Shown here: piece after piece, positions 15,370-22,685 of the stretch
How positions within the stretch are numbered: the stretch's first letter is position 1
Layout: each line of letters opens with the position of its first letter
From: JBMYTN01 sp049604415
GTDB taxonomy: Bacteria > Pseudomonadota > Alphaproteobacteria > Rhodospirillales > Rhodospirillaceae
DNA length: 29,284 nt
NCBI GenBank assembly: GCA_049604415.1
Contig: JBMYTN010000050.1
Coordinates: forward strand, 1 to 29,284
Direction of reading: 5' to 3'
Position numbers and translations under genes: made by a program
The notes under the pieces: model-generated
Databases searched by the model: none
Seen by the model: the letters and a program-made list of their open reading frames with translations, nothing else
What the model was told of the DNA's origin: nothing

Positions 15370-16218
15370 CTAGAAGCGGTAACTGATGAACGCAGAGAAG
15401 GTCGGTTGGAGCTCTTGCTTCACAATGGGGCTGTCTGCGGCATCCCCGGTCAGGATGCCCAGCTTGGTTTCCGCCCGCACAAACCAGTTTTCCGTGATGC
15501 CGTAATTGGCAGTCAATGACATCTCAACTTCTTTCAGGCCTGCTCCCGGGTCATAGACCGCGAGGCCAGAGCGCACCGACTGCACCCGGTTCACACCAAA
15601 ATAGGCGTCCATATAGTCATTGTCGGCGAAGATGGTGGCGACCTTGCCGGTGACGCCAAAATTCGGCGCAAAGCGATAACCAAGGCTGGCTCCCACATTC
15701 CCGGTCAGGCCTTCACTGCCGCCAATGGTTTGCTTGAAGCCCGCAAAGACTGCCGCTGGGCCATAGCGATATTTCGCTTCCAGACCCAAAGTCCCGCCAA
15801 AATCGATATCGCCAAGCCCATTCAGATCATCGGAATCATCTTCACTGCGGCCAAATTCCCAGCCCGCCTTGCCGGTCAGGGTCAACCCTTCCCAGCGGAC
15901 AATGTCCACATCCAAGCCGAGCGGCGACAAGCGCAGCCAATCCTGATATGTCGCGAAGAAAAACGGCAGCGGCAGAATATCGACCTCATCACTGCCCTGA
16001 TATTTCGGATAGACCAAAAACCCGCCGCCCAGGCTGAGGCTCCAATCACTCTCACCGCCGCCGGTGGCGTAGTCGAAGGATCCGACGCTGGAGGGGGAGC
16101 CGTAAAACTTCGAGGCCATGACAGTGTCGGCCGAGGCAGATCCAACCCCAACAGCCAACAAACCAACCGCCCCAAGGGCAGCACGCGACAGGGAAACGGC
16201 GAAACGGTTGAGCCCCAT
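15370..16218 (-). CDS. MipA/OmpV-family outer-membrane protein
   Basis: This 282-residue exported beta-barrel has a signal peptide (MGLNRFAVSLSRAALGAVGL, cleavage after ASA about residue 30). It contains SDWSLSLGGGFLVYPKYQGSDE, which is the MipA/OmpV opening with the YPKYxGSD motif, and PLPFFFATYQDWLRLSPLGLDVDIV. Alternating strands follow, and the final residue is Phe (FISYRF), the usual outer-membrane assembly signal. E. coli MipA scaffolds murein hydrolase MltA and PBP1B; many family members have other or unknown roles, so no function is assigned. A GAGGTG ribosome site supports the start at 16218. It lies 40 bp downstream of the esterase gene on the same strand. Confidence 0.85.
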   Translation of the reverse strand: MGLNRFAVSLSRAALGAVGLLAVGVGSASADTVMASKFYGSPSSVGSFDYATGGGESDWSLSLGGGFLVYPKYQGSDEVDILPLPFFFATYQDWLRLSPLGLDVDIVRWEGLTLTGKAGWEFGRSEDDSDDLNGLGDIDFGGTLGLEAKYRYGPAAVFAGFKQTIGGSEGLTGNVGASLGYRFAPNFGVTGKVATIFADNDYMDAYFGVNRVQSVRSGLAVYDPGAGLKEVEMSLTANYGITENWFVRAETKLGILTGDAADSPIVKQELQPTFSAFISYRF

Positions 16219-16258
16219 GGAACACCTCGTCAGAGACAGCGCAGACACACGCAATACG

Positions 16259-17065
16259 TCAGGCCTGCAGGAACCGATCAATCGCGCGCAGAAAACCCTC
16301 GGGTTGTTCGGAATGGACCCAGTGCCCCGCTCCATTGACCACACGGGCTTTGGCTTGGGGAAATAGGGCACCGATTGCAGGGCGGTGTTCTGGTTGGATG
16401 TAATCGGACTCAGACCCGGAAACGAACAGCACCGGTCCCCCATAGGTGGTGTCGGGGCCATACTCTGGAAAGTCCCCGATGGCCTCCATCGCTTGATGAA
16501 TCACCGAAAGATTACAGCGCCAGCGCAGCCGCATCGCGCCCGTATCCGGATCTTTGCTCTGATCGAGGTTTTGGGTCAAAAACGCCCGGATGCCGGGCTG
16601 GGGCACAGCCTCGCGCAGGGCCTGATCGACCTCCGAACGTCTGGAAACCTGGTCCAGGTCAATGGCCAGCATGGCTTCGGAATAGCGATCAAAGGTCAGG
16701 CGCTTGGGCGCTGGCGCAATGTCCACCACGACCAGCTTGCCAATCAGGCCAGGATTTTCCAAGGCGCAGACCATGGCCGCCTTGCCGCCCATGGAATGGC
16801 CCAGCAGGCAGCAGCCTTCTAATCCTTGAGAATGAATATACCCCGCCACGTCCTTCGCCATGGCGGGGTAATCCATTTGATCATCCCAAGGAGCCGATCC
16901 GTGATTGCGCAAATCCAGCGCATGGATCCGGAAGCGGTCTTCCAGCCGTTTGGCAATTCCAGCCCAGTTGCGGGCTTGGCCAAACAGCCCATGCAGCACC
17001 ACCAGCTCCGGGGCGCTGCCCGCTGCCTGTCCGGTGATCTGGGCCGCCGGGGTCAGATCCACCAT
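16259..17065 (-). CDS. Alpha/beta hydrolase, YbfF/ABHD11-like esterase
   Basis: This 268-residue cytoplasmic serine hydrolase has the oxyanion segment LHGLFGQARNW (about 24-34), DLRNHGSAPW, and the nucleophile elbow LGHSMGGKAAM with Ser91. The catalytic Asp is probably Asp115 in VVVDIAPAPK and the His is His248 in GAGHWVHSEQP. These three and the DIAP signature place it with YbfF and mitochondrial ABHD11. E. coli YbfF hydrolyses acyl-CoA and malonyl-CoA esters in vitro; the physiological substrate here is unknown. The start at 17065 has only a weak ribosome site, but the gene begins 7 bp after the stop of the exported protein upstream, consistent with translational coupling. Confidence 0.88.
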   Translation of the reverse strand: MVDLTPAAQITGQAAGSAPELVVLHGLFGQARNWAGIAKRLEDRFRIHALDLRNHGSAPWDDQMDYPAMAKDVAGYIHSQGLEGCCLLGHSMGGKAAMVCALENPGLIGKLVVVDIAPAPKRLTFDRYSEAMLAIDLDQVSRRSEVDQALREAVPQPGIRAFLTQNLDQSKDPDTGAMRLRWRCNLSVIHQAMEAIGDFPEYGPDTTYGGPVLFVSGSESDYIQPEHRPAIGALFPQAKARVVNGAGHWVHSEQPEGFLRAIDRFLQA

Positions 17066-17072
17066 CGGGCTG

Positions 17073-17447
17073 TTATTTGATCTGACCGGCGTAGCAGCCG
17101 ACGCGGCGGCAAACCTTCAGGGTGTTTTGTTTGTTGATCCAGAGCGCGGTGACCGAGTTCAATTCGCGCTTGGTCATCGGCAGCACTTTGGCGGCGCGGC
17201 GGGAGTCCGTCCAGATCCAGGCATTACACACGCCCCGGACATTGATGGTGCCGCAGACGCCCCGCCCGGCGGCTTCCAGCTCAGCATCGGATTTGGCGTT
17301 CGGGCACACCATCATGGCGATCACGCCATAGACGCCAACCACATCGCATTTCGGCGCGGCCTGTGCCGCAGCGGAGGCGGAGTTGCCGCCCCACAGGCCA
17401 ATGGCCAAAACGACGGCAGCCGCAGTCGTCAAAAGTCTCACGAGCAT
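17073..17447 (-). CDS. Small exported six-cysteine protein of unknown function
   Basis: I do not recognise this 124-residue protein. It begins with a clear Sec signal peptide (MLVRLLTTAAAVVLAIGLWG, cleavage near ASA-AAQ). The mature part has six cysteines (34, 48, 65, 74, 113, 118), enough for three disulfides in the periplasm. They are arranged as KCDVVGVYG, MVCPNAKSDAELEAAG, GVCGTINVRGVCNAWIW and a C-terminal VCRRVGCYAG. The start at 17447 has AGAGGG well placed; a longer frame 12 codons upstream is less likely. It is followed 7 bp later by the esterase gene and probably leads a three-gene unit with it and the MipA-like protein. Confidence 0.75.
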   Translation of the reverse strand: MLVRLLTTAAAVVLAIGLWGGNSASAAAQAAPKCDVVGVYGVIAMMVCPNAKSDAELEAAGRGVCGTINVRGVCNAWIWTDSRRAAKVLPMTKRELNSVTALWINKQNTLKVCRRVGCYAGQIK

Positions 17448-17573
17448 TCCAACCCTCTTGGTCCACGATTTAGGGGGTATCAACCCTGCTGTCCCCCATA
17501 CGCTGTATACCCGACTTGGGGATCAGGTTTGTTTCGTCAACCTGCCTGCACCCAAACGAGACGCAAAAGGGGC

Positions 17574-17710
17574 CGGTGATGCAGCTCCCCATAAGAGCCA
17601 CCGCCGAACCAGCAATCAGGGGGAAGGAACCATATTTCGCCTTCGGGGGCAATCTGAAACCCACTTGGCTTGTGGGAAACCCTGCTCCGCTTCCGCTCGC
17701 AGCATTGCCC
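17574..17710 (+). ncRNA. Possible structured RNA in a 374-bp gap
   Basis: The gap 17448-17821 contains no convincing gene but has nested pairing. Positions 17574-17578 and 17584-17587 pair with 17595-17603 (9 bp with a 5-nt bulge). Positions 17647-17656 pair with 17700-17710 (10 bp, one bulged base), enclosing a hairpin 17660-17664/17672-17676 flanked by AAA on both sides. A terminator follows at 17733-17770. I found no matching promoter and recognise no known RNA family, so this is tentative. The strand is chosen because the terminator has T5 at its plus-strand 3' end. Confidence 0.22.
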
Positions 17711-17732
17711 TAATGAATTGGAATTCCTCGAT

Positions 17733-17770
17733 AAAAAAAGCCCAGAGAGTGGACACTCTCCGGGCTTTTT
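17733..17770. terminator. Bidirectional intrinsic terminator
   Basis: Positions 17740-17750 pair with 17755-17765 (11 bp, one A-C mismatch) around a 4-nt loop. Seven A precede the stem (17733-17739) and five T follow it (17766-17770), so it works as a hairpin plus T run in both directions. On the minus strand, where the T run is longer, it lies 52 nt past the stop of the OmpA-type lipoprotein gene. Confidence 0.88.
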
Positions 17771-17821
17771 GCTAAGGCATATAAGGATTTCAAGTACTTA
17801 GGAAGAAAGCACCCAATCCTG

Positions 17822-18709
17822 TTAGTTCATGACCACGGCGCGAACAACGCGGTTGGCCTGTTCCTTCACATTCGGGCCAGTCGCCTTAGGCAGAGACGCA
17901 TTGCCCTTGGCAGAGACCGAAATGATGTCGGCCGGGACGCCTTTGGCCAGCAGGGCCTTGCGAACGGAGTCAACCCGCTTCGCGGACAGAGCCAGGTTGG
18001 CGGAACGGTTGCCGACAGTATCGGCCCAGCCGGTCAGGTTGATGTTGCGGTGACCGGCGGAGACCCGGGCCACACGCTCGATCTCGCCCAGCGCGGTCGC
18101 ATTCAGCTCAGCAGAGCCAAAGGCGAACTCGATGACGAACTCCATCGGACGGCAATAGGTCTTCAGCTTGGCCAGGGAGGCCTCAAAGACTTCACGGCTG
18201 CCGGAGATCGCAGCAGATTCCCAGCCTTCTTCCAGCTCTTCGACCCAGGCATCATAGGCCAGTTGGGCGGCAGCAGAGGTCTGCGGATCCTTTTCCCGGG
18301 TGCCGCAGTGATAGAACACTTCCATCAGCTCTTCACGCGGGGCGTAGAGATCTTTCCAGGTGGTGCCGTCAACACGGTCGGGGAAATAGTTCAGGGTCAC
18401 AAGGTCCCAGCGTTCCGGCAGTTCCGGGTGCACAATGGCACCTTGGGCGGCCAGATTGCCCTTGCGAGACCAGCGGTCAGAATCGCGCCAGTCAGCCTTA
18501 CCGCGTTCGGAGGTCGCCAGCTCTTGATACCCATCGGCCAAGATGCGGGTGAATTCGGACCCCTGACGCTGGGCATTGGTCAGCTCTTCATAGACCTTCG
18601 GGTTGCCCCATTCAAAGATGGTCATGTTGTGGGACAAAGGCGCATAGGTGTCGCAGGCAGCCAGCAGCAGGCCGCCGAACAGGACAGCCATCAGCTTTTT
18701 GTACGGCAT
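17822..18709 (-). CDS. OmpA-domain outer-membrane lipoprotein
   Basis: This 295-residue lipoprotein has a signal MPYKKLMAVLFGGLLLAAC with the lipobox LLAAC and acylated Cys19. The middle part (about 30-190) is helical and unassigned, with many Trp and acidic residues (for example MTIFEWGNPKVYEELTNAQRQG). The C-terminal OmpA/MotB peptidoglycan-binding domain starts at about 195. It contains VIEFAFGSAELNATALGEIERVAR, INLTGWADTVGNRSANLALSAKRVDSVRKAL and the closing KEQANRVVRAVV. It resembles Pal-type tethers but is longer than Pal and lacks tol neighbours, so the name pal is not used. The frame extends 41 codons upstream, but ATG 18709 has GGGGAG nine to ten nt before it and begins the lipoprotein signal. 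Confidence 0.85.
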   Translation of the reverse strand: MPYKKLMAVLFGGLLLAACDTYAPLSHNMTIFEWGNPKVYEELTNAQRQGSEFTRILADGYQELATSERGKADWRDSDRWSRKGNLAAQGAIVHPELPERWDLVTLNYFPDRVDGTTWKDLYAPREELMEVFYHCGTREKDPQTSAAAQLAYDAWVEELEEGWESAAISGSREVFEASLAKLKTYCRPMEFVIEFAFGSAELNATALGEIERVARVSAGHRNINLTGWADTVGNRSANLALSAKRVDSVRKALLAKGVPADIISVSAKGNASLPKATGPNVKEQANRVVRAVVMN

Positions 18710-18755
18710 CGCGTCGGTGCTCCCCTTCGGAGATTGGATAGGAATGGACAGTCGA

Positions 18756-18784
18756 ATTAAATCCCGGACATCACGCACAGCCAA
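18756..18784 (-). promoter_or_regulatory. Likely sigma-70 promoter of the OmpA-domain lipoprotein
   Basis: On the minus strand a TTGGCT -35 box (18784-18779) and a TTTAAT -10 box (18761-18756) are separated by 17 bp. Transcription would start near 18749, giving a 5' leader of about 40 nt before the ATG at 18709. It is the best promoter match in the 445-bp region 18710-19154. Confidence 0.5.
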
Positions 18785-18785
18785 G

Positions 18786-18799
18786 GGCTTGCAACCCTC
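18786..18799. repeat. 14-bp direct repeat in the lipoprotein/parE intergenic region, copy 1
   Basis: The sequence ggcttgcaaccctc occurs here, just upstream of the proposed lipoprotein -35 box, and again exactly at 19028-19041 upstream of parE. No gene that I can support lies between the two copies; the region otherwise holds a small GC hairpin near 18998-19012. Confidence 0.6.
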
Positions 18800-19027
18800 G
18801 GCCAGCAGATGTGTTCCCTTGACCTTACTCAATGCATGGTGAAGGAGATATGAAAAAAGCCTGCGACAGCCGCACTTCCTGCCCTTTTTTCACCTTATTT
18901 GGCCATCCCGTGCCCCAATCCTGACACAGGGCTGCATTTTTGCCACAGCGGAGGGGGTCGGACGGGATCCCTGAGCGCAAAACTGGGCCATTTTGACCCG
19001 CCTTGCGGGTGATCGAGTCGCAAGGAC

Positions 19028-19041
19028 GGCTTGCAACCCTC
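19028..19041. repeat. 14-bp direct repeat in the lipoprotein/parE intergenic region, copy 2
   Basis: This is an exact copy of 18786-18799, 242 bp away in the same orientation and 114 bp before the parE start. It could be a shared regulatory site for the two divergent genes or a chance duplication. Confidence 0.6.
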
Positions 19042-19082
19042 TGATCCGATGGAGCTTTCCACTTGGTAACCACATATGGCTG

Positions 19083-19110
19083 TTTTGGATCTATCGACCT
19101 ACTTTATACA
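19083..19110 (+). promoter_or_regulatory. Weak candidate promoter of parE
   Basis: TATACA (19105-19110) is a fair -10 box; TTTTGG (19083-19088) is a poor -35 at 16-bp spacing. The start site would be near 19117, about 38 nt before parE. Only the -10 is convincing. Confidence 0.28.
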
Positions 19111-19154
19111 GCGGAACCCTTGCCGAGCCCGCAGGTGATCCGTACACTCCGGCC

Positions 19155-21224
19155 ATGAGCGATCTTTTCCAAGACGGTGCCGGATCGGGCACCACCACCG
19201 ACTATACCGCCCAGGATATTGAGGTGCTGGAGGGCCTGGAGCCCGTCCGCCGCCGCCCCGGCATGTATATTGGCGGCACCGATGATCGGGCCTTCCACCA
19301 TCTGGTCGCTGAAATCCTCGACAACAGCATGGACGAGGCCGTGGCGGGTCACGCCACGGTGATCGACCTGGAGCTGACCGCCGAAGGTGCGGTTCGGGTT
19401 CGGGACAATGGCCGGGGCATTCCGGTGGATCCACACCCCCGCTTCCCGGACAAGAGTGCCTTAGAGGTTATTCTGACCACCTTGCATTCCGGCGGGAAGT
19501 TCTCTGATAAGGCCTATCAAACCTCCGGTGGCTTGCATGGCGTCGGCATCTCCGTGGTCAATGCGCTGTCAGCGGATCTAACGGTCGAGGTCGCCCGGGA
19601 CAAAAAACTCTGGCGGCAACACTATTCCCGAGGCCTTGCCCTCGGTCCTTTGGAGCAGGTCGGCACGGTCCAGAACCGACGCGGCACCGAGGTCGTGTTC
19701 CTGCCCGACCCGGAGATCTTCGGTCCGACGGCCAAATTCCGCCCGGCAGCCCTGTATCGGATGGCGCGGTCCAAGGCCTATTTGTTCCGGGGGGTGCGGA
19801 TCCGCTGGAGCTGTGCCCCGGAACTGCTTGCCGCGCCCGCATCCAGCGGAGATGCAGGCGGAGCCGGTGCAAGCAATTCCGGAAGCCCAGCCTCCTCGGT
19901 TCCGGCGGAGGAGATTTTCCATTTCCCCAACGGTCTGGAGGACTATCTGTCCGCAGGTTTGGCAGGCACGGAGACCATTGGCGGGCGGGTTTTTGCCGGG
20001 CGGGTCGATCTACCGGACCAGATGGGCTCTGCGGAATGGGCGCTGTGCTGGACCGATGACGACGGCGCGTTTTACCACTCCTATGTCAACACCATCCCGA
20101 CGCCTGAGGGCGGCACCCATGAAACCGGGCTGCGCAATGCCCTGACCCGGGGGCTGCGTTCCTATGGCGAGTTGACCGGCAATAAGAAGGCCGCGTCCCT
20201 AACGGCTGAAGATGTGATCGGCTCAGCCCGGATCATGCTCTCGGTGTTTATCAAAGAGCCGCAATTCCAAGGTCAAACCAAAGAGAAGCTGGCCAGTGGC
20301 GAGGCAACGCGGCTGGTGGAAACCGCCCTGCGCGATCCCTTTGACCACTGGCTGACCGAGGCCCCGGCCGCCGCCAATTTGCTGCTCAGCCATGTGGTCG
20401 AGCGTGCCGAGGAGCGCCAGCGCCGCCGCAAGGAGCGCGAAGCCGCCCGGAAATCACCGACCAAGCGTTTGCGGCTGCCGGGCAAGCTGACCGATTGCAC
20501 CCGGTCGGCTAAAGCTGGCACAGAGCTGTTCCTGGTCGAGGGCGACAGTGCTGGCGGCTCTGCCAAGCAGGCCCGGGATCGGGAGACCCAGGCGGTGTTG
20601 CCGCTGCGGGGCAAGATCCTCAATGTCGCCTCGGCCAGCCTGGACAAGCTGAAAGCCAATCAGGAGATCAATGACTTGGTCGAGGCTTTGGGCTGTGGCA
20701 CCCGGGGCAATTATGATGCCGAGCGGCTGCGCTATGAGCGGATCATCATCATGACTGACGCCGATGTGGATGGCGCCCATATTGCCAGCCTGTTGATGAC
20801 CTTCTTTTTCCGCGAAATGCCGCGCTTGGTGTCAGAGGGCCATCTCTATCTGGCCATGCCGCCGCTCTATCGATTGGTGCGCGGTGCGCATAGCGTTTAT
20901 GCCGCCGATGACGCCCATAAAGACGCGCTGATGGCCGATCCCAAGGGACCCTTTGGCCCAAACAAACAGGGCAAGGTGGAGATCAGCCGGTTTAAGGGCT
21001 TGGGCGAAATGCCGCCTCGGCAGCTGAAAGAAACCACCATGGATCCGAAAACCCGGCGCATGCTTCGGGTTACGGTGCCCAGCACCCGATCTGAAGAAGA
21101 ACGCGAGGAAGCTGCGCAAACCAAGCAGTTGGTCGAGGATCTGATGGGCCGCAAACCGGAACTGCGCTTCCGCTTCATCCAGGATCGGGCACGCTTTGTC
21201 GATGAGGCCGCGCTGGATGTTTGA
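19155..21224 (+). CDS. parE: DNA topoisomerase IV subunit B
   Basis: This 689-residue ATPase subunit of topoisomerase IV decatenates replicated chromosomes with ParC. The GHKL ATPase domain has EILDNSMDEA (53-62, with catalytic Glu53 and Mg-binding Asn56), RDNGRGIPVD and SGGLHGVGISVVNAL (124-138). The transducer includes EPQFQGQTKEKL (368-379). The TOPRIM domain has LFLVEGDSAGGSA (458-470), PLRGKILNV and IIMTDADVDGAHI (531-543). Length (E. coli ParE about 630, GyrB about 800) and the QTSGGLHGVG form favour ParE over GyrB. An oddity is a low-complexity Ala/Ser/Gly insert at about 226-252 (APASSGDAGGAGAS...) near the ATPase/transducer junction. The ATG at 19155 has a poor ribosome site. It ends 27 bp from the convergent cyclic-nucleotide-binding gene. 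Confidence 0.93.
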   Translation: MSDLFQDGAGSGTTTDYTAQDIEVLEGLEPVRRRPGMYIGGTDDRAFHHLVAEILDNSMDEAVAGHATVIDLELTAEGAVRVRDNGRGIPVDPHPRFPDKSALEVILTTLHSGGKFSDKAYQTSGGLHGVGISVVNALSADLTVEVARDKKLWRQHYSRGLALGPLEQVGTVQNRRGTEVVFLPDPEIFGPTAKFRPAALYRMARSKAYLFRGVRIRWSCAPELLAAPASSGDAGGAGASNSGSPASSVPAEEIFHFPNGLEDYLSAGLAGTETIGGRVFAGRVDLPDQMGSAEWALCWTDDDGAFYHSYVNTIPTPEGGTHETGLRNALTRGLRSYGELTGNKKAASLTAEDVIGSARIMLSVFIKEPQFQGQTKEKLASGEATRLVETALRDPFDHWLTEAPAAANLLLSHVVERAEERQRRRKEREAARKSPTKRLRLPGKLTDCTRSAKAGTELFLVEGDSAGGSAKQARDRETQAVLPLRGKILNVASASLDKLKANQEINDLVEALGCGTRGNYDAERLRYERIIIMTDADVDGAHIASLLMTFFFREMPRLVSEGHLYLAMPPLYRLVRGAHSVYAADDAHKDALMADPKGPFGPNKQGKVEISRFKGLGEMPPRQLKETTMDPKTRRMLRVTVPSTRSEEEREEAAQTKQLVEDLMGRKPELRFRFIQDRARFVDEAALDV

Positions 21225-21251
21225 GGCCTAGGAAGCGCTCCGAACGTCGGA

Positions 21252-21827
21252 CTAATCAAACTCGGGCAGGCCACCACGATAGGCGACTTGGTTTTCTTCG
21301 CGGGTTAGGGTTTCCAGGCCGTCAATGGCCTGGATCAGCAGATCCGTATAGCGCTGCATCTGGCCGCTTTCTTGGTCCAACCCCATAAAGCGCATATGGC
21401 GCTCAAAGTCCTGGGCGTCTTCTTTCAACTTCGCCACATGATCTTCGAGGGATTTGGTTTTCTGCAAATAGATGTCATGGGTGCGCCGCAGATTGTCCAA
21501 CAGGATCTTGACCACTGCGCGCAGAAACGGATCCGCCGCATTCATCTTGTTGATCATCTGATCCCGGGGCACCCGCAGCAGCACCGCATGCTCTAAGACC
21601 ACCGCCGTGGCCATGCGCGGACTGCTGTCGATCACCGCCATCTCGCCGAACAAGGCTGATTTGCGCATGGTGCCCAGATTGTAGCGCTTGCCGCCCGCAT
21701 CCCGGTAGATCCCCACAGCGCCGCTTTGGACGATATAGGCCGCATCACCCACATCCCCCTGACTGAAGACCTTGCGTCCCGCCGCATAGGTCCTGCGCTC
21801 CATGATCTTTTCGCCGGGCACAGACAA
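21252..21827 (-). CDS. Cyclic-nucleotide-binding protein with C-terminal coiled coil
   Basis: This protein of about 191 residues has a single Crp-type cNMP-binding domain (about 10-120): VFSQGDVGDAAYIVQSGAVGIYR, then the phosphate-binding cassette LFGEMAVIDSSPRMATAVV. The cassette keeps the FGE Glu and the RxAT Arg/Thr that contact cAMP or cGMP. There is no helix-turn-helix. After about 120 comes a charged helix (LQKTKSLEDHVAKLKEDAQDFERHMRFM) that is probably a coiled coil. A DNA-binding role is therefore unlikely; it may sense cyclic nucleotides through protein partners. The start is uncertain: TTG 21827 has GGAGG at 7-nt spacing, TTG 21833 is too close to it, and ATG 21803 lacks a ribosome site but begins nearer the domain. 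Confidence 0.8.
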   Translation of the reverse strand: MSVPGEKIMERRTYAAGRKVFSQGDVGDAAYIVQSGAVGIYRDAGGKRYNLGTMRKSALFGEMAVIDSSPRMATAVVLEHAVLLRVPRDQMINKMNAADPFLRAVVKILLDNLRRTHDIYLQKTKSLEDHVAKLKEDAQDFERHMRFMGLDQESGQMQRYTDLLIQAIDGLETLTREENQVAYRGGLPEFD

Positions 21828-21951
21828 AGGCAATCCTCCACGTCACACCACTCGATCCAAGATCCCGCGAAGCCCTTGGATCAGAAGACAATGTGTCCTT
21901 TCAGGCGCGAGTACAAGAACCCCGAAAGCCTCAAGAGCGCCGATCTTGAGA

Positions 21952-22533
21952 TCAGCGGATCAAACTCTGCATGATTTCTCGGAATTTGGGATTTTCCTTG
22001 CTACCCAACCACTCAAACAAAACCATTTCCACGATACCCAAGGCAATGCCGCCTGCCTCCAGACGCCGCCAGGCCGCCACCGCACTCTCGGAACGGCGGG
22101 AGCCACAGGCATCCGTCACCACAAAGGGACGGAACCCAGCCGCCTTGACCCCAAAGGCACTTTGCAGCACGCAGACATGGGCCTCGGTGCCGATGATCAC
22201 CACTTGGTCACGCCCCTGATCGCGATAGGCTTGCAGGCGCTCAAGGATCTCCGGCGCGCCGGTGGCATCAAAGGTGAGTTTCGAGAGGGTTTCTCCGGGT
22301 TGGGCCAGCTCCCGCAAATCGAACATGGTTGGCCCTAACCCTTGCGGATATTGCTCCGTGACCAGGATCGGCACGCCGAGCGCCCGCGCACCGCGCATCA
22401 TCCGGGCACCATTGACCAAGGTCAGGCGGGGATCCTCCATCACCGGGCAGAGCTTTTCCTGCACATCAATGACCATCAAAACCGATGTCTCGGCCTGCAA
22501 CAGCATCTCCGGCGCGCCTGTTTGATCCACCAA
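21952..22533 (-). CDS. Isochorismatase-like cysteine hydrolase
   Basis: This 193-residue protein has the isochorismatase-like hydrolase fold. The catalytic triad reads Asp23 (MVIDVQEKL), Lys85 (LSKLTFDA) and Cys121 (GTEAHVCV). PILVTEQYPQGLGP and VTDACGSRRSESAVAAWRRLEAGG are typical of the YcaC / ISOC1 branch, whose substrates are mostly unknown. It should not be called isochorismatase in the menaquinone or siderophore sense. The start is inferred: TTG 22533 is preceded by GGAGGGGAG at 9-nt spacing, whereas ATG 22506 has GAG directly abutting it. A much longer upstream frame reaching 23052 overlaps the rhlE leader and lacks homology to the family, so it is rejected. Confidence 0.85.
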   Translation of the reverse strand: MVDQTGAPEMLLQAETSVLMVIDVQEKLCPVMEDPRLTLVNGARMMRGARALGVPILVTEQYPQGLGPTMFDLRELAQPGETLSKLTFDATGAPEILERLQAYRDQGRDQVVIIGTEAHVCVLQSAFGVKAAGFRPFVVTDACGSRRSESAVAAWRRLEAGGIALGIVEMVLFEWLGSKENPKFREIMQSLIR

Positions 22534-22651
22534 AGTCTTTGTCTCCCCTCCGATCCCCGGTTTGATCGACTGAACTGTCGCTATTCTGGCACACATGGGC
22601 CTTGATAACAGCAAAGAGCCCGCTCCTGGCGAGGATAACCGCCTTTGCAGA

Positions 22652-22679
22652 TTGACACTCAAAGTCTTGGGGATATAGT
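22652..22679 (+). promoter_or_regulatory. Strong sigma-70 promoter of rhlE
   Basis: A perfect -35 TTGACA (22652-22657) and a -10 TATAGT (22674-22679) are spaced by 16 bp, the best promoter in the window. Transcription should start near 22686, about 455 nt before the rhlE ATG. That leaves a very long leader with no good gene in it. Confidence 0.72.
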
Positions 22680-22685
22680 GCGCCG

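Noticed and set aside
17470..17713. Small frames on both strands in the gap before the OmpA-type gene
   Set aside because: They have no ribosome sites and no protein character; the pairing pattern fits RNA structure or plain intergenic DNA better.
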